The notes beneath the pieces were generated by a model. That model made no database searches and was not told where the DNA came from. It worked only from the letters and a program-made list of their open reading frames with translations. From positions 248,001 to 312,000 of the forward strand of contig NZ_JACHXK010000006.1 of assembly GCF_014192105.1 (NCBI RefSeq): DNA of 64,000 nucleotides, in the 5' to 3' direction. Both the position numbers and the translations under genes were made by a program. This DNA is from Paenibacillus phyllosphaerae. GTDB lineage: Bacteria; Bacillota; Bacilli; Paenibacillales; Paenibacillaceae. Positions 51,894 through 61,035 of this stretch are shown piece after piece (the first letter of the stretch is position 1; each line of letters opens with the position of its first letter).

Positions 51894-52970
51894 ATGCAAA
51901 CGGCGAACAGGAAATTTCGGATTGGCGTAATTGGCACGGGCTCGATTTCGTCCGTTCATCTGGATGCATATCAAGCGAACTCGGAGGCGGCGGAGCTGGT
52001 TGCGGTCTGTGATTTGAACGAGGAACGCGCTGCTGCGGCTGCTGCCAAGTATGGCGCCGCGCATGTCTATACCGATTACCGGGAATTACTGGCACGCGAC
52101 GACATCGACGGCGTCAGTATCTGTACTTGGAACAATTCGCATGCGGAGATTAGCATCGCGGCATTGGAAGCGGGCAAGCATGTGCTGTGCGAGAAACCGC
52201 TGTGCATGACGGTGGAAGAGGCGCTTCGTGTGGAAGAAGCGGTGAAGCGCACGGGGAAGCTGCTGCAGGTCGGCGTCGTGCGCCGCTATGCGCAGAACAC
52301 GGCCATTCTGAAGAACTTCGTGGATGCCGGCGATCTGGGCGAAATCTATTACGCCAAGGCGAACTGTATTCGCCGCCTCGGCAATCCGGGCGGATGGTTC
52401 TCGGACCGCGAGCGATCGGGAGGCGGCCCGCTGATCGATCTGGGGGTTCATATCATTGACGTATGCTGGTATCTTATGGGCAAACCGAAGGTCAAATCGG
52501 TTAGCGGCAACACCTACAACAAATTAGGCAACCGTTCCAATATTGCTAACTTGGGCTTTTATAAGGCAGCGGATTACGATCCAACGAAGAATGACGTGGA
52601 AGATATGGCCAATGCGCTCATCCGCTTCGAGAATGGTGCTTCGTTAATGGTAGAGGTCAGCTTCACGCTGCATGCGAAGAACGATGAGTTGTCCGTGAAG
52701 CTCTATGGCGACAAGGGCGGCGCCGAGCTTGAGCCGGCCCTGCAGATCGTAACCGAGAAGAACGACACGATCTTGAATGTGACGCCGCAGACCGATTTCT
52801 CCACCTTCGATTTCATGGATTCGTTCAGACGCGAGACCGCTCATTTTATCCGCAGCGCGCAAGGGGAATGCGAGACGTTAAGCCCGGTAGAGGATGGCGT
52901 GGAAATCATCAAGATTCTGACGGCCATCTATGAGTCGGCCGCGACCGGCCGCGAGATCGTATTCGACTAA
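51894..52970 (+). CDS. Gfo/Idh/MocA family oxidoreductase
   Basis: 358 aa NAD(P)-dependent sugar or inositol dehydrogenase. Rossmann start IGVIGTGSISSVHLDAY, catalytic-site motif CEKPLCMTVEEA and the DLGVHIIDVCWYLMG helix are typical. First gene of a three-gene unit with two sugar isomerase/epimerase genes, suggesting breakdown of a sugar or inositol-like compound via keto intermediates. Confidence 0.9.
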   Translation: MQTANRKFRIGVIGTGSISSVHLDAYQANSEAAELVAVCDLNEERAAAAAAKYGAAHVYTDYRELLARDDIDGVSICTWNNSHAEISIAALEAGKHVLCEKPLCMTVEEALRVEEAVKRTGKLLQVGVVRRYAQNTAILKNFVDAGDLGEIYYAKANCIRRLGNPGGWFSDRERSGGGPLIDLGVHIIDVCWYLMGKPKVKSVSGNTYNKLGNRSNIANLGFYKAADYDPTKNDVEDMANALIRFENGASLMVEVSFTLHAKNDELSVKLYGDKGGAELEPALQIVTEKNDTILNVTPQTDFSTFDFMDSFRRETAHFIRSAQGECETLSPVEDGVEIIKILTAIYESAATGREIVFD

Positions 52971-52996
52971 CATCATGCATTGGGGAGGGACTAGTG

Positions 52997-53872
52997 ATGA
53001 AACTCACGAATAAAATCGGCGTTATGGTCGACAGTTTCGGGATTGGCGTCAAGGAAGGCCTGTTGAAAGCAAAGGCTATCGGTGCGGACGGCGTGCAAAT
53101 CTACGCCGTATCCGGCGAGATGGACCCGGCAGCGATGACGCCGGCGAAGCGCCGCGAGCTTCGCGCATACATCGAGGACTTGGGGCTGGAGATTAGCGCG
53201 TTATGCGGCGACCTCGGCGGACACGGCTTCCAAGACGGTGCGGCTAATCCGGCCAAAGTCGAAAAATCGAAGCGCATTCTCGACCTCGCGCTTGATCTGG
53301 GCACGAACATCGTAACGACGCACATCGGCATCGTTCCTGACGATACGAGCGAAATCATCTATGCCGACCTGCAGCAGGCTTGCGAAGAGCTGGGGCAATA
53401 TGCAACGGCAAGCGGCGCCTATTTTGCGATCGAGACGGGGCCGGAACGGGCGTCGCATCTGCGCGCATTCCTGGATACGCTCAGCTCCAAAGGCGTTTCG
53501 GTCAATTTTGACCCGGCGAATATGGTCATGGTGACAGGCGATGATCCCGTCCAGGGCGTGTACACGCTGAAGGACTATATCGTCCATACGCATGTGAAGG
53601 ACGGCAAACGTCTGCGCGTGGTCGATCCGAAGCAGGTGTACGGTTATCTCGGTTATGACCGCATGAGTCATGAGAAGATCGCCGAGATGGCAAGCGAGGG
53701 AGCCGACTTTGCGGAGCTTCCGTTAGGTCAGGGCGAGGTGAAGTTTGATGCGTATTTCGCTGCGCTTAAGGACATCGGGTATACGGGTTATCTGACGATC
53801 GAGCGCGAGGTTGGCGACGATCCGGAAGCCGACATCAAACTTGCCGTCGATTATATCAATCGGTTCAAATAA
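52997..53872 (+). CDS. Sugar phosphate isomerase/epimerase (AP-endonuclease 2 fold)
   Basis: 291 aa TIM barrel. Metal ligands are suggested by FAIETGPERASHL (Glu), NFDPANMVM (Asp), HTHVKDGK (His) and LTIEREVGDD (Glu). GGGGAGGG is 7 nt before ATG 52997. It lies 26 nt after the dehydrogenase. Substrate unknown. Confidence 0.87.
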   Translation: MKLTNKIGVMVDSFGIGVKEGLLKAKAIGADGVQIYAVSGEMDPAAMTPAKRRELRAYIEDLGLEISALCGDLGGHGFQDGAANPAKVEKSKRILDLALDLGTNIVTTHIGIVPDDTSEIIYADLQQACEELGQYATASGAYFAIETGPERASHLRAFLDTLSSKGVSVNFDPANMVMVTGDDPVQGVYTLKDYIVHTHVKDGKRLRVVDPKQVYGYLGYDRMSHEKIAEMASEGADFAELPLGQGEVKFDAYFAALKDIGYTGYLTIEREVGDDPEADIKLAVDYINRFK

Positions 53873-53886
53873 GGAGAGAACGGCCA

Positions 53887-54726
53887 ATGAAAACGTCGCT
53901 TAGCATATGGAGCTGCCACAGTAAGCTGTTCAGCGGGGAATGGAGCAATGCCGATTTTATCGCTTTCGCACAGGAGAGCGGCGCCGAAGGCGTCGAGCTT
54001 CTTAGCATGTTCTGGAAGCCGGAGTCGGACATTCCGGCAGTTGAGGCGGCGCTGGCGCAGTCCGGCTTGAAGCTGGCTTGCTTCGGCGCATGCAACAATC
54101 TCGCGGAACCGGATGACGGCAAACGGCGGGAGCAGGTCGAGGATATTCTGCGTTCGGTTGACGCCGCCGTGCATTTCGGCGCGAAGGTCGTCCGCGTGTT
54201 CGCCGGCGATGTCCGCGAAGGATTGACGATCGAAGCCGCCAGAGCCTGGATCATTGATGGCTTGAAGGAAGCGGCCAACTACGCCGAGTCCAAGGGCATC
54301 GTGCTCAGCCTTGAGAACCACGGCCGATTGGCCGGCAAAGGGACGCAGGTATTGGGCATTATCGAAGACGTCGGTTCCCCGGCGCTCCGCAGCACGTACG
54401 ACATGGGGAACTTCCTGCTCGTGGACGAAAATCCGGTAACGGCTTACGAACAGCTGACTGGCCGGATTACTCATGTCCATGTCAAGGATTTCAAGGAACT
54501 GTCCGAGTCCGATGCCGCGGCTTATCCGGGGAATGTTTACAAATCCGACAGCGGCCGCCCATTCATCGGCGTCGTCCCAGGCGATGGCAACGTAATCGTA
54601 GCCGACCGGCTAGCCGCATTGCGTTCATCCGGCTACGACGGCTGGTTAACTGTCGAATACGAAGGCGACGAGGATCAACAAGAAGGCTCGCGCCGCGCCG
54701 TGGCGTACGTGAATCAACATCGTTAA
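53887..54726 (+). CDS. Second sugar phosphate isomerase/epimerase
   Basis: 279 aa TIM barrel of the same superfamily but a different branch: VLSLENHGRLAGKG, STYDMGNFLLVDE, ITHVHVKDFKEL and LTVEYEGDED supply likely metal ligands. AAGGAGAG precedes the ATG, 14 nt after the previous gene. A terminator follows. Confidence 0.87.
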   Translation: MKTSLSIWSCHSKLFSGEWSNADFIAFAQESGAEGVELLSMFWKPESDIPAVEAALAQSGLKLACFGACNNLAEPDDGKRREQVEDILRSVDAAVHFGAKVVRVFAGDVREGLTIEAARAWIIDGLKEAANYAESKGIVLSLENHGRLAGKGTQVLGIIEDVGSPALRSTYDMGNFLLVDENPVTAYEQLTGRITHVHVKDFKELSESDAAAYPGNVYKSDSGRPFIGVVPGDGNVIVADRLAALRSSGYDGWLTVEYEGDEDQQEGSRRAVAYVNQHR

Positions 54727-54750
54727 ATGTGGCGTTAAAGGTAACTGATT

Positions 54751-54779
54751 AGCCGTGCAGAAACCCTGCACGGCTTTTT
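54751..54779 (+). terminator. Terminator of the dehydrogenase-isomerase operon
   Basis: Perfect 10-bp stem AGCCGTGCAG/CTGCACGGCT, 5-nt loop, then T run. Confidence 0.9.
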
Positions 54780-54794
54780 ACTATGAGCAAAAAG

Positions 54795-55066
54795 GTAAGC
54801 GTGTCCACGAAGTGGACGTCAAGCGAGAGTCAGCACGTAGCATGATGAAACCACCTAGCCAAACAGGTCACCGCCAAGAAAAACGTAAGCGTGTCCACAA
54901 GGTGGACGTCAAGCGAGAGTCAGCACGCAAGCATGATGATACCGCCAAGCCAAACAGGTCACCACCAAGAAAAACGTAAGCGTGTCCACAAGGTGGACGT
55001 CAAGCGAGAGTCAGCACGCAAGCAGCACCAAACTCTACCGAGCCAGGTTTCCTCCCCAAGGCACCA
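54795..55066. repeat. Tandem array of about 90-base units each with a hairpin
   Basis: Three units begin GTAAGCGTGTCCAC at 54795, 54885 and 54976 (period 90-91). The first two match almost throughout; the third matches for about 50 bases, then is only loosely similar. Each holds a 6-bp hairpin GTCCAC-3 nt-GTGGAC whose loop differs between copies (GAA, AAG) while the stem is kept. Frames through it translate as repeats but have no ribosome site. Non-coding by appearance. Confidence 0.7.
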
Positions 55067-55104
55067 AAGCCGCGAACGAAGCTCGAACCCAAAGCTTTGT
55101 CACA

Positions 55105-55303
55105 AACCAACTGGAGTAGTGACTTCTACTCCAGTTGGTTCAGACAATAGCGTCTCCCCGCACGAAAGGACACATCGAAGATGGCCGCGTATCGAGCGAT
55201 GCCACTTACGGGTGTCCAGAGGGCGGTTGCCCTCGGGGTCCCCTCCTCAGGAGGGGATTTAGGGGAGGTGCCAAAAAAAAGGGGTTCAAGGGGCAAAGCC
55301 CCT
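55105..55303. repeat. GC-rich multi-hairpin element
   Basis: Four inverted repeats in 200 bases: a perfect 15-bp stem at 55105-55119/55126-55140, GAGGGC/GCCCTC (55219-55234), CCCCTCCT/AGGAGGGG (55240-55256) and AGGGGC/GCCCCT (55289-55303), the last after eight A. None has a T tail. It looks like a REP- or MITE-type intergenic element or structured RNA. No coding frame with start signals is seen. Confidence 0.5.
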
Positions 55304-55322
55304 AAAGCCTACGTCAACTTGC

Positions 55323-55407
55323 TTGACACTCCCAATTGATAATTATCAATTTTCGTTGCTCAGCTATATAGAGCTTTCCCCATGTAAACGTTACACTGTA
55401 CATACAG
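55323..55407 (+). promoter_or_regulatory. Probable promoter/operator region of the sugar ABC operon
   Basis: TTGACA (55323-55328) is followed by the perfect 18-bp palindrome AATTGATAATTATCAATT (55334-55351). Further on are TGTAAACGTTACA (55383-55395), similar to a CcpA cre or LacI-type site, and CTGTACATACAG (55396-55407) with inverted arms. I cannot fix the start point. Confidence 0.4.
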
Positions 55408-55530
55408 CAACACGAAAGTGCCTGATCGAAGGAGATAAGTTAACATTCCCGGGGATTCTCCTCATCGCAGCAGCCCATCTACAAAATTAAAACGCTATAA
55501 CTTTACTGCCCAAGAAGGAGGAATGCACGC

Positions 55531-56499
55531 ATGGCGAATGCGTCCGCCGATGTGAACGCAGCACGCGCAGCAAGTCGCGATGTACCGAAGAAAAATGCGC
55601 TGCAGCGGTTCATCCGCCAGCTGGACCTGCAGATGATGGTCCTGCCCGCGCTCGCGCTCATCTTCGTATTCAGCTACATCCCGATGTACGGGTTGTTGAT
55701 CGCCTTTCAGGATTACAAAATGGGGGCCGATCTGGTCGGCAACAATTGGGTGGGCCTCAAGCACTTCAAGTATTTCATCAATGCGCCCGAATTCAATACC
55801 GTTGTACGCAACACGCTTATCATCAGTTCGCTCAAACTGCTATTCACATTCCCGGCCCCGATCCTCCTGGCACTGATGCTGAATGAAATCAGGAAAATGT
55901 TCTTTAAGCGGATCATCCAGACGTTAACGTACCTGCCGCATTTCCTGTCCTGGGTCGTCATCGGCGGCATGGTGACCTCTATGCTCGCGGTGGATAACGG
56001 TAGCATCAACATGTTCCTCGAGAAGCTGAATTTCATCGACAAGCCGATCAACTTCATGTCGCTTCCGGAATACTTCTGGGGCATTCTCGTGACGACGAAT
56101 GTGTGGAAGGAAATCGGATTCAGCTCGATCATCTACCTCGCCGCGATCGCCGGCATCGATCCGCATCTCTACGAGGCAGCATCCATGGACGGCGCAAGCC
56201 GCTTCAAACAAATTTACATGATCACGATCCCGTGCATGATGCCGGTCATCATCATCTTCGGCATTCTGGCCATCGGCAATCTGCTCAACGCCGGCTTCGA
56301 GGATATCTTGATTTTCGCCTCCAATCCCGCCTTAAGAAGCGTATCCGATTCGCTCGACGTGTATGTGGTGAGGGTGGGCATCGACAACTACCGTTACTCC
56401 TACGCGACGGCGATCGGACTGACCAAAGCCGTGCTCAGTGTAACGTTACTGACCATCGCCAACTTGATCGCACGCAGATCGGGTAACAGCTTATGGTAA
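55531..56499 (+). CDS. Sugar ABC transporter permease (LplB type)
   Basis: 322 aa, six helices after a cytoplasmic N-terminus. The EAA loop EAASMDGASRFKQIYMITIP contacts the ATPase. LplB-type permeases import complex oligosaccharides in Paenibacillus relatives. AAGGAGG precedes the ATG. First gene of the operon; no ATPase gene is local, as usual for these systems, which share an MsmX-type ATPase. Confidence 0.92.
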   Translation: MANASADVNAARAASRDVPKKNALQRFIRQLDLQMMVLPALALIFVFSYIPMYGLLIAFQDYKMGADLVGNNWVGLKHFKYFINAPEFNTVVRNTLIISSLKLLFTFPAPILLALMLNEIRKMFFKRIIQTLTYLPHFLSWVVIGGMVTSMLAVDNGSINMFLEKLNFIDKPINFMSLPEYFWGILVTTNVWKEIGFSSIIYLAAIAGIDPHLYEAASMDGASRFKQIYMITIPCMMPVIIIFGILAIGNLLNAGFEDILIFASNPALRSVSDSLDVYVVRVGIDNYRYSYATAIGLTKAVLSVTLLTIANLIARRSGNSLW

Positions 56500-56527
56500 C
56501 GGAAACCGTGCAAGAGAGGTGTTCAGC

Positions 56528-57424
56528 GTGACTCACTATAGCTTCAGTGACCGCTTCCTGGTCGGATTCATCTATATCTTCCTGATTCTGTTGGCATTCA
56601 CAAGTTTCTATCCGTTCTGGAATTCGATCGTCGTCTCGCTTAATGAGGGGATGGATACGGCCAAAGGCGGCATTACGTTCTGGCCGCGCTCGTTCACGTG
56701 GGATAACTACAAGGTCGTCTTCGAGGATTCCCGCCTCATTCAAGGCTTCATGGTCACGATATCCCGCACCGTCGTGGGCACGATTACGTCGATCTTGTTC
56801 ACCGCTATTTTCGCTTACGGCATGTCCAGAAGGGAGCTGATGGGCCGCAACTTCTATATGCTCGTCTGCGTGATAACGATGTATTTCGGCGGAGGGTTGA
56901 TTCCGACTTATCTCCTCATTCGCGATCTCGGCCTGTTCAATTCCTTCTGGGTTTTCATTATCCCGTCGCTTGTGAGCGTGTGGAACATGATCATCTTCCG
57001 AACCTTCTTCCGCGAGCTGCCGCAAGGACTGGAGGAGTCGGCCAAAATCGACGGCACCGGGCACTGGGGCACGTTCTTCCGCATCGTGCTGCCGCTATCC
57101 GGCCCGGTCGTGGCAACATTGGCATTGTTCACCGCGGTTGCGCACTGGAACGAGTGGTTTATCGCCAGTATCTACATCATGAACGAGAAGCTGCTCCCGA
57201 TTCAGACCATCCTTCGGCAGATACTGTTCTCCAACATTGCGACCGAGCAAATGAGCAATATGGATGCCGGCGCAATCGCCCGCATGAACGAAGTGAAGAC
57301 CGTGACCAGCAAATCGCTGACGACGGCGACGATGATGGTGGCCACGCTGCCGATCATCTGCATCTACCCGTTCCTGCAGCGCTTCTTCGTCAAGGGCGTA
57401 CTCGTAGGATCGCTGAAAGAATAG
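56528..57424 (+). CDS. Sugar ABC transporter permease (YtcP type)
   Basis: 298 aa, six helices, CUT1 type. EAA loop is LEESAKIDGTGHWGTFFRIV. GTG 56528 follows AGAGAGGTG by 6 nt; the GTG at 56519 is inside that site. Partner of LplB. Confidence 0.92.
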   Translation: MTHYSFSDRFLVGFIYIFLILLAFTSFYPFWNSIVVSLNEGMDTAKGGITFWPRSFTWDNYKVVFEDSRLIQGFMVTISRTVVGTITSILFTAIFAYGMSRRELMGRNFYMLVCVITMYFGGGLIPTYLLIRDLGLFNSFWVFIIPSLVSVWNMIIFRTFFRELPQGLEESAKIDGTGHWGTFFRIVLPLSGPVVATLALFTAVAHWNEWFIASIYIMNEKLLPIQTILRQILFSNIATEQMSNMDAGAIARMNEVKTVTSKSLTTATMMVATLPIICIYPFLQRFFVKGVLVGSLKE

Positions 57425-57506
57425 CCGCATCCAAGCGGTCTTAAGGCTTACGTTTAGAGCGCAATGCTTTAAACATAGATTATATTCATGAGAGGGGTTA
57501 GTGCTT

Positions 57507-59210
57507 GTGGGGAAGAGAAAGGTGCTGTTGAATGCGTTAACCGTCGCTGTGGCGGTCACCGTCGTTGCCGGCTGTAGCAGCAATAATGGCAACAATGCGA
57601 ATGCGCCGGAGGGCGGCAATACGGGGAACAACAAGACGAACACAGAGGCGACGACAGAAGGCAACACGACTACCGAAGCGCCGAAAAGCGAACTTTATGA
57701 ACTCGGCAAGGAACCGCTCGATCTCACGTTCTACGGCAACTATAACTGGTACACGATGCCGCAATGGGGCAAGGACGCCGCGAGCAAATGGATCCAGGAG
57801 AACAAGAAAATCAACATCACGGCCATTCATTCCGGCGGCAATGCCCCTCAGAAGCTGCAAACGATGATTGCCGGCAACGACTTGCCGGACATTATCTGGA
57901 CCGACCGCGGTGCCGACTTCGACCGTCTGTACGAGGCTGGCTTGCTGGTATCATTAGACGAATACATCGAGAAATACCCGAACTTCAAGAAGTGGGCGGA
58001 TCCCAAAATGATCAACATGCTCCGCTCCGCCGACGGCAAAATCTACGGCATGCCGAACTATTATACGAATCAGCCGAACGGCAACGCCGGCTATATCGTG
58101 AACCGCAAAATCTACAAAGCGCTCGGCGAACCGAAGCTCGAGACGACGGACGATCTGTACGCTTATTTGAAGCAAGTGAAGGAGAAGTACCCGGACGTCG
58201 TGCCGTTCGAGACCGGCCTTGCGAAGGAAGGCAACGGCATCGATCAATTATTCTCCGCTTTCAAGGAAGACAACTTCAGCTTTACCCGGTACTGGGCCGT
58301 TCCGGTAGGAGACAAATTCGAATCGATCTATAAGGATGAAGGCTTCCGCGAATCGATGGTCTATTCCGCCAAGCTGATGCGCGAAGGGCTGATGACGCAG
58401 GACGCAATGACACAGACGGAAGATCAGATCAAGGAGAAAATCCTTAGCGGCCGCGTCGCGGTCTATGCCTCCGTCGATCCGATGAAGCTGGCGATGCAGG
58501 CGGATCAGGAGCTGTCCGCGAAGGACCCCAATGACGGCTACTTCTTCATTATGCCTATCTATAAACAAGGTCTGGATCCGGCGAAAATTTATCCGGGCAC
58601 ATATAATATGCTCGGCTGGAATATGGCGGCCATCACGACGAGCGCGGATAATCCGGAGGCGATCTTCGCGATGCTCGATTGGATGACGGGACCGGAAGGC
58701 TCCTCCGTCCAAATGTGGGGTCCTCCAGGACCGGATGGCTATTGGGACGGATTCAAGGAAGACAGCGAGACGCCGAACTTCACGGCGCGCTATGGCGACG
58801 ACCCGAAGGAGCTCATCGATATCCAAGCGGTATCCGGCGACATGATCTGGGTCGGCAATACGGTATTCCTCGACAGCAAGAAGAGCGAATTCGAAGCGAC
58901 GCTGCCGGAAGAGAAACGCAATTGGTCGACGAACTGGCAGTACAAGATTACGTGGAAGACGCAAGGCGATGCGACCCAGTTCGTCAACCTTAACCCGTCC
59001 CCGGATTCGCCCGAAGGCATTGTAGCGCAGAGCGTGAAGGACATCTGGCTGACTGCCCGGGCGCAGGCGCTGTTCGCTAAGTCGGATGCGGAAGTACTGG
59101 CGATTCTAGACAAAGCGCACGACGATTCCGTTGCGGTCGGCTTCCCGCAATATCTCGAAGCGATCACGGCCAAATGGCATTCGAACCAAGAGAAGATGGC
59201 CGGCAATTGA
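57507..59210 (+). CDS. Extracellular solute-binding lipoprotein (LipO type)
   Basis: 567 aa. Signal with lipobox VVAGC, then an Asn/Thr/Glu-rich linker, and a two-lobe binding protein. LPDIIWTDRGADFDRLYEAG and MLDWMTGPEGSSVQMWG are typical of the long binding proteins of LplB/YtcP systems. GTG 57507 is 9 nt after GAGAGGGG. It presents an oligosaccharide to the two permeases. Confidence 0.9.
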   Translation: MGKRKVLLNALTVAVAVTVVAGCSSNNGNNANAPEGGNTGNNKTNTEATTEGNTTTEAPKSELYELGKEPLDLTFYGNYNWYTMPQWGKDAASKWIQENKKINITAIHSGGNAPQKLQTMIAGNDLPDIIWTDRGADFDRLYEAGLLVSLDEYIEKYPNFKKWADPKMINMLRSADGKIYGMPNYYTNQPNGNAGYIVNRKIYKALGEPKLETTDDLYAYLKQVKEKYPDVVPFETGLAKEGNGIDQLFSAFKEDNFSFTRYWAVPVGDKFESIYKDEGFRESMVYSAKLMREGLMTQDAMTQTEDQIKEKILSGRVAVYASVDPMKLAMQADQELSAKDPNDGYFFIMPIYKQGLDPAKIYPGTYNMLGWNMAAITTSADNPEAIFAMLDWMTGPEGSSVQMWGPPGPDGYWDGFKEDSETPNFTARYGDDPKELIDIQAVSGDMIWVGNTVFLDSKKSEFEATLPEEKRNWSTNWQYKITWKTQGDATQFVNLNPSPDSPEGIVAQSVKDIWLTARAQALFAKSDAEVLAILDKAHDDSVAVGFPQYLEAITAKWHSNQEKMAGN

Positions 59211-59233
59211 GCCTTGAAGCTAGACGTCCCGAG

Positions 59234-59269
59234 CGAGGGTGTGCTGATGATCAGCGCATCCTCGTTTTT
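59234..59269 (+). terminator. Terminator of the sugar ABC operon
   Basis: A long stem around a TGA loop (CGAGG, TG, GCTGA against TCAGC, CA, CCTCG with two mismatches), then five T. Confidence 0.8.
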
Positions 59270-59462
59270 CGATGCGCAGGTGTACAAAAAGACCCTCCAA
59301 ATCAGAGAAATTTAACCTTGTCGGATCAAGCTCGATATGGGAAATTCTAGTTGGGATTACGAATTCGTAAAGCGATCACTATGTTCAAAAGGGCCCTCAT
59401 GAGCATGTTCGTTCAGAAAGCACGGCGTTGTTTCACGATTCCAACTTACGGGAGTGATCAAG

Positions 59463-61013
59463 ATGTCCTACAGGGTGCTGCTGGCTGACGATGAGAGATT
59501 GGATCTGGAAGGAATGCGTACGTTCATTCCATGGGAGGAGCTCGGGCTCCACGTCGTGGATGCGGTGTCGAACGGGTTTAACGCGCGCAGCGTACTCGAA
59601 TCCGAGCAGATCGACATCCTGGTGACCGACGTTCGAATGCCGCATATGTCCGGGCTTGAGCTCGCGGAGCAGGCGATGGAGGGCCGGAAGGATCTGAAGG
59701 TGATTTTCGTCAGCGGCTATCAGGACTTCCATTATGCGAAGAAAGCGATGTCGCTTAACGCGTGCGGCTATGTGCTCAAGCCGATGGACGATCAGGAGCT
59801 GATCGACTCGCTCGTCAAGGCGCGCAACCAACTGGATCAGGTCCGCAAGCAAGAGGCGGCCTATTCCTCGATGGTGCCGGTCGTGAAGAACGAATACTTG
59901 CTGCAGCTGTTCGAAGGGACGTATACGAACGCCGCGATCGACGTGCTCGAGCGGGACTACCAGCTGTCGCTATTTGACTGGCCGGGACGTGCCGTCGTGC
60001 TGGAGATCGATGATTTTGCCGTTCACACCAGCCTTATGCAAGAGCAGGAGGGCAAAGGACTGACGCAGACGCTGATGGAGCAGCTGATGAACGTGGTTCA
60101 AGACAGCAAGACCGTCTTCATGTGCAAAGTGGATCAAGCGCGTATCGCGCTGCTTGTCGACGCGACGGTAAGGGTGGAACAACTGCTGCTGAAGCTAAGA
60201 GAGAGGATGCCCTGTACGATCACGGCAGGCGCGGGTACGATGTGCGGATCTGTCCCGGAGTTAAGCCGCAGCTACCGCCAGGCGCTCGAGGCACTGGATA
60301 ACAAGATGTTCAAAGGTAAGGGCAAAATCATCGACTACCATGAAATCTCCACATCCGAGATGGAGGATATCCGGACGTTCGATCTGCGTATGGATGCGCT
60401 GTTCCAAGCGCTGTCCAGCTATGAATTAGTCCGCATTCATGATGAGCTTGGCGCATTGTTCCTTGCCGCGAAGAACGTCAAATCGAAGTTTACGGTGCGC
60501 AATTACGCGCTTTATATATTAATGAAGCTGCATGATCATCTGCGGACGTTGAACGAAGATTTGTTCCAGCTGCTCGGCATGGATCTGAAGAGCCTGGACG
60601 TCATTATGCAATTCGAGACGATCGACGATATTCACTTGTGGCTCAGACAGCGAATGTTCACGATCTCCGAGCTGCTTCATTCGAAGGGACAGAAGAAGAA
60701 CTGGAAGCTGATTCGGGAGATCATTCAATACGTGGAGGAGCGGATCGCCAGCAACATTACGCTGAGGGATATCGCGGAGCAATTCTCCTTCTCGCCGAAT
60801 TATCTCGGCCTCTTGTTCAAGGAGGAGACCGGCCAGAACTTCAGCGAGTACCTCATCATGCTCCGAATGGAGCGCGCCTGTGCGCTGCTGAAGGAGACGA
60901 ATCTGAAAATTTACGAGATCGCGGATCGCGTCGGCTACCGCTATCTGCCGTACTTCAGCCGCCAATTCAAGGAAACTTACGGCAAGACGCCTCTGGAATT
61001 CCGGCGCAGCTAA
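59463..61013 (+). CDS. YesN-type response regulator with AraC output
   Basis: 516 aa. Receiver domain at 1-120 with phospho-acceptor Asp in ILVTDVRMP and VFVSGYQDF/LKPMDD. A central helical region follows, then AraC HTH at about 410-515 (LRDIAEQFSFSPNYLGLLFK, ETYGKTPLEFRR). ATG 59463 follows GGGAGTG. Works with the YesM-like kinase encoded next and probably activates the ABC operon upstream. Confidence 0.93.
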   Translation: MSYRVLLADDERLDLEGMRTFIPWEELGLHVVDAVSNGFNARSVLESEQIDILVTDVRMPHMSGLELAEQAMEGRKDLKVIFVSGYQDFHYAKKAMSLNACGYVLKPMDDQELIDSLVKARNQLDQVRKQEAAYSSMVPVVKNEYLLQLFEGTYTNAAIDVLERDYQLSLFDWPGRAVVLEIDDFAVHTSLMQEQEGKGLTQTLMEQLMNVVQDSKTVFMCKVDQARIALLVDATVRVEQLLLKLRERMPCTITAGAGTMCGSVPELSRSYRQALEALDNKMFKGKGKIIDYHEISTSEMEDIRTFDLRMDALFQALSSYELVRIHDELGALFLAAKNVKSKFTVRNYALYILMKLHDHLRTLNEDLFQLLGMDLKSLDVIMQFETIDDIHLWLRQRMFTISELLHSKGQKKNWKLIREIIQYVEERIASNITLRDIAEQFSFSPNYLGLLFKEETGQNFSEYLIMLRMERACALLKETNLKIYEIADRVGYRYLPYFSRQFKETYGKTPLEFRRS

Positions 61014-61035
61014 TACAGATAAGGGGCGGTTGCCG

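Noticed and set aside
54795-55066. CRISPR-like array
   Set aside because: Period of about 90 with near-identical inter-hairpin sequence; there are no unique spacers and no cas genes.
54755-55262. Basic repeat-rich frames across the tandem array
   Set aside because: No start signals; the repeating peptide simply mirrors the DNA repeat.
55382-55396. Firm CcpA cre site
   Set aside because: Close to the cre consensus but with a mismatch at a conserved C and no mapped promoter, so kept only as a possibility.
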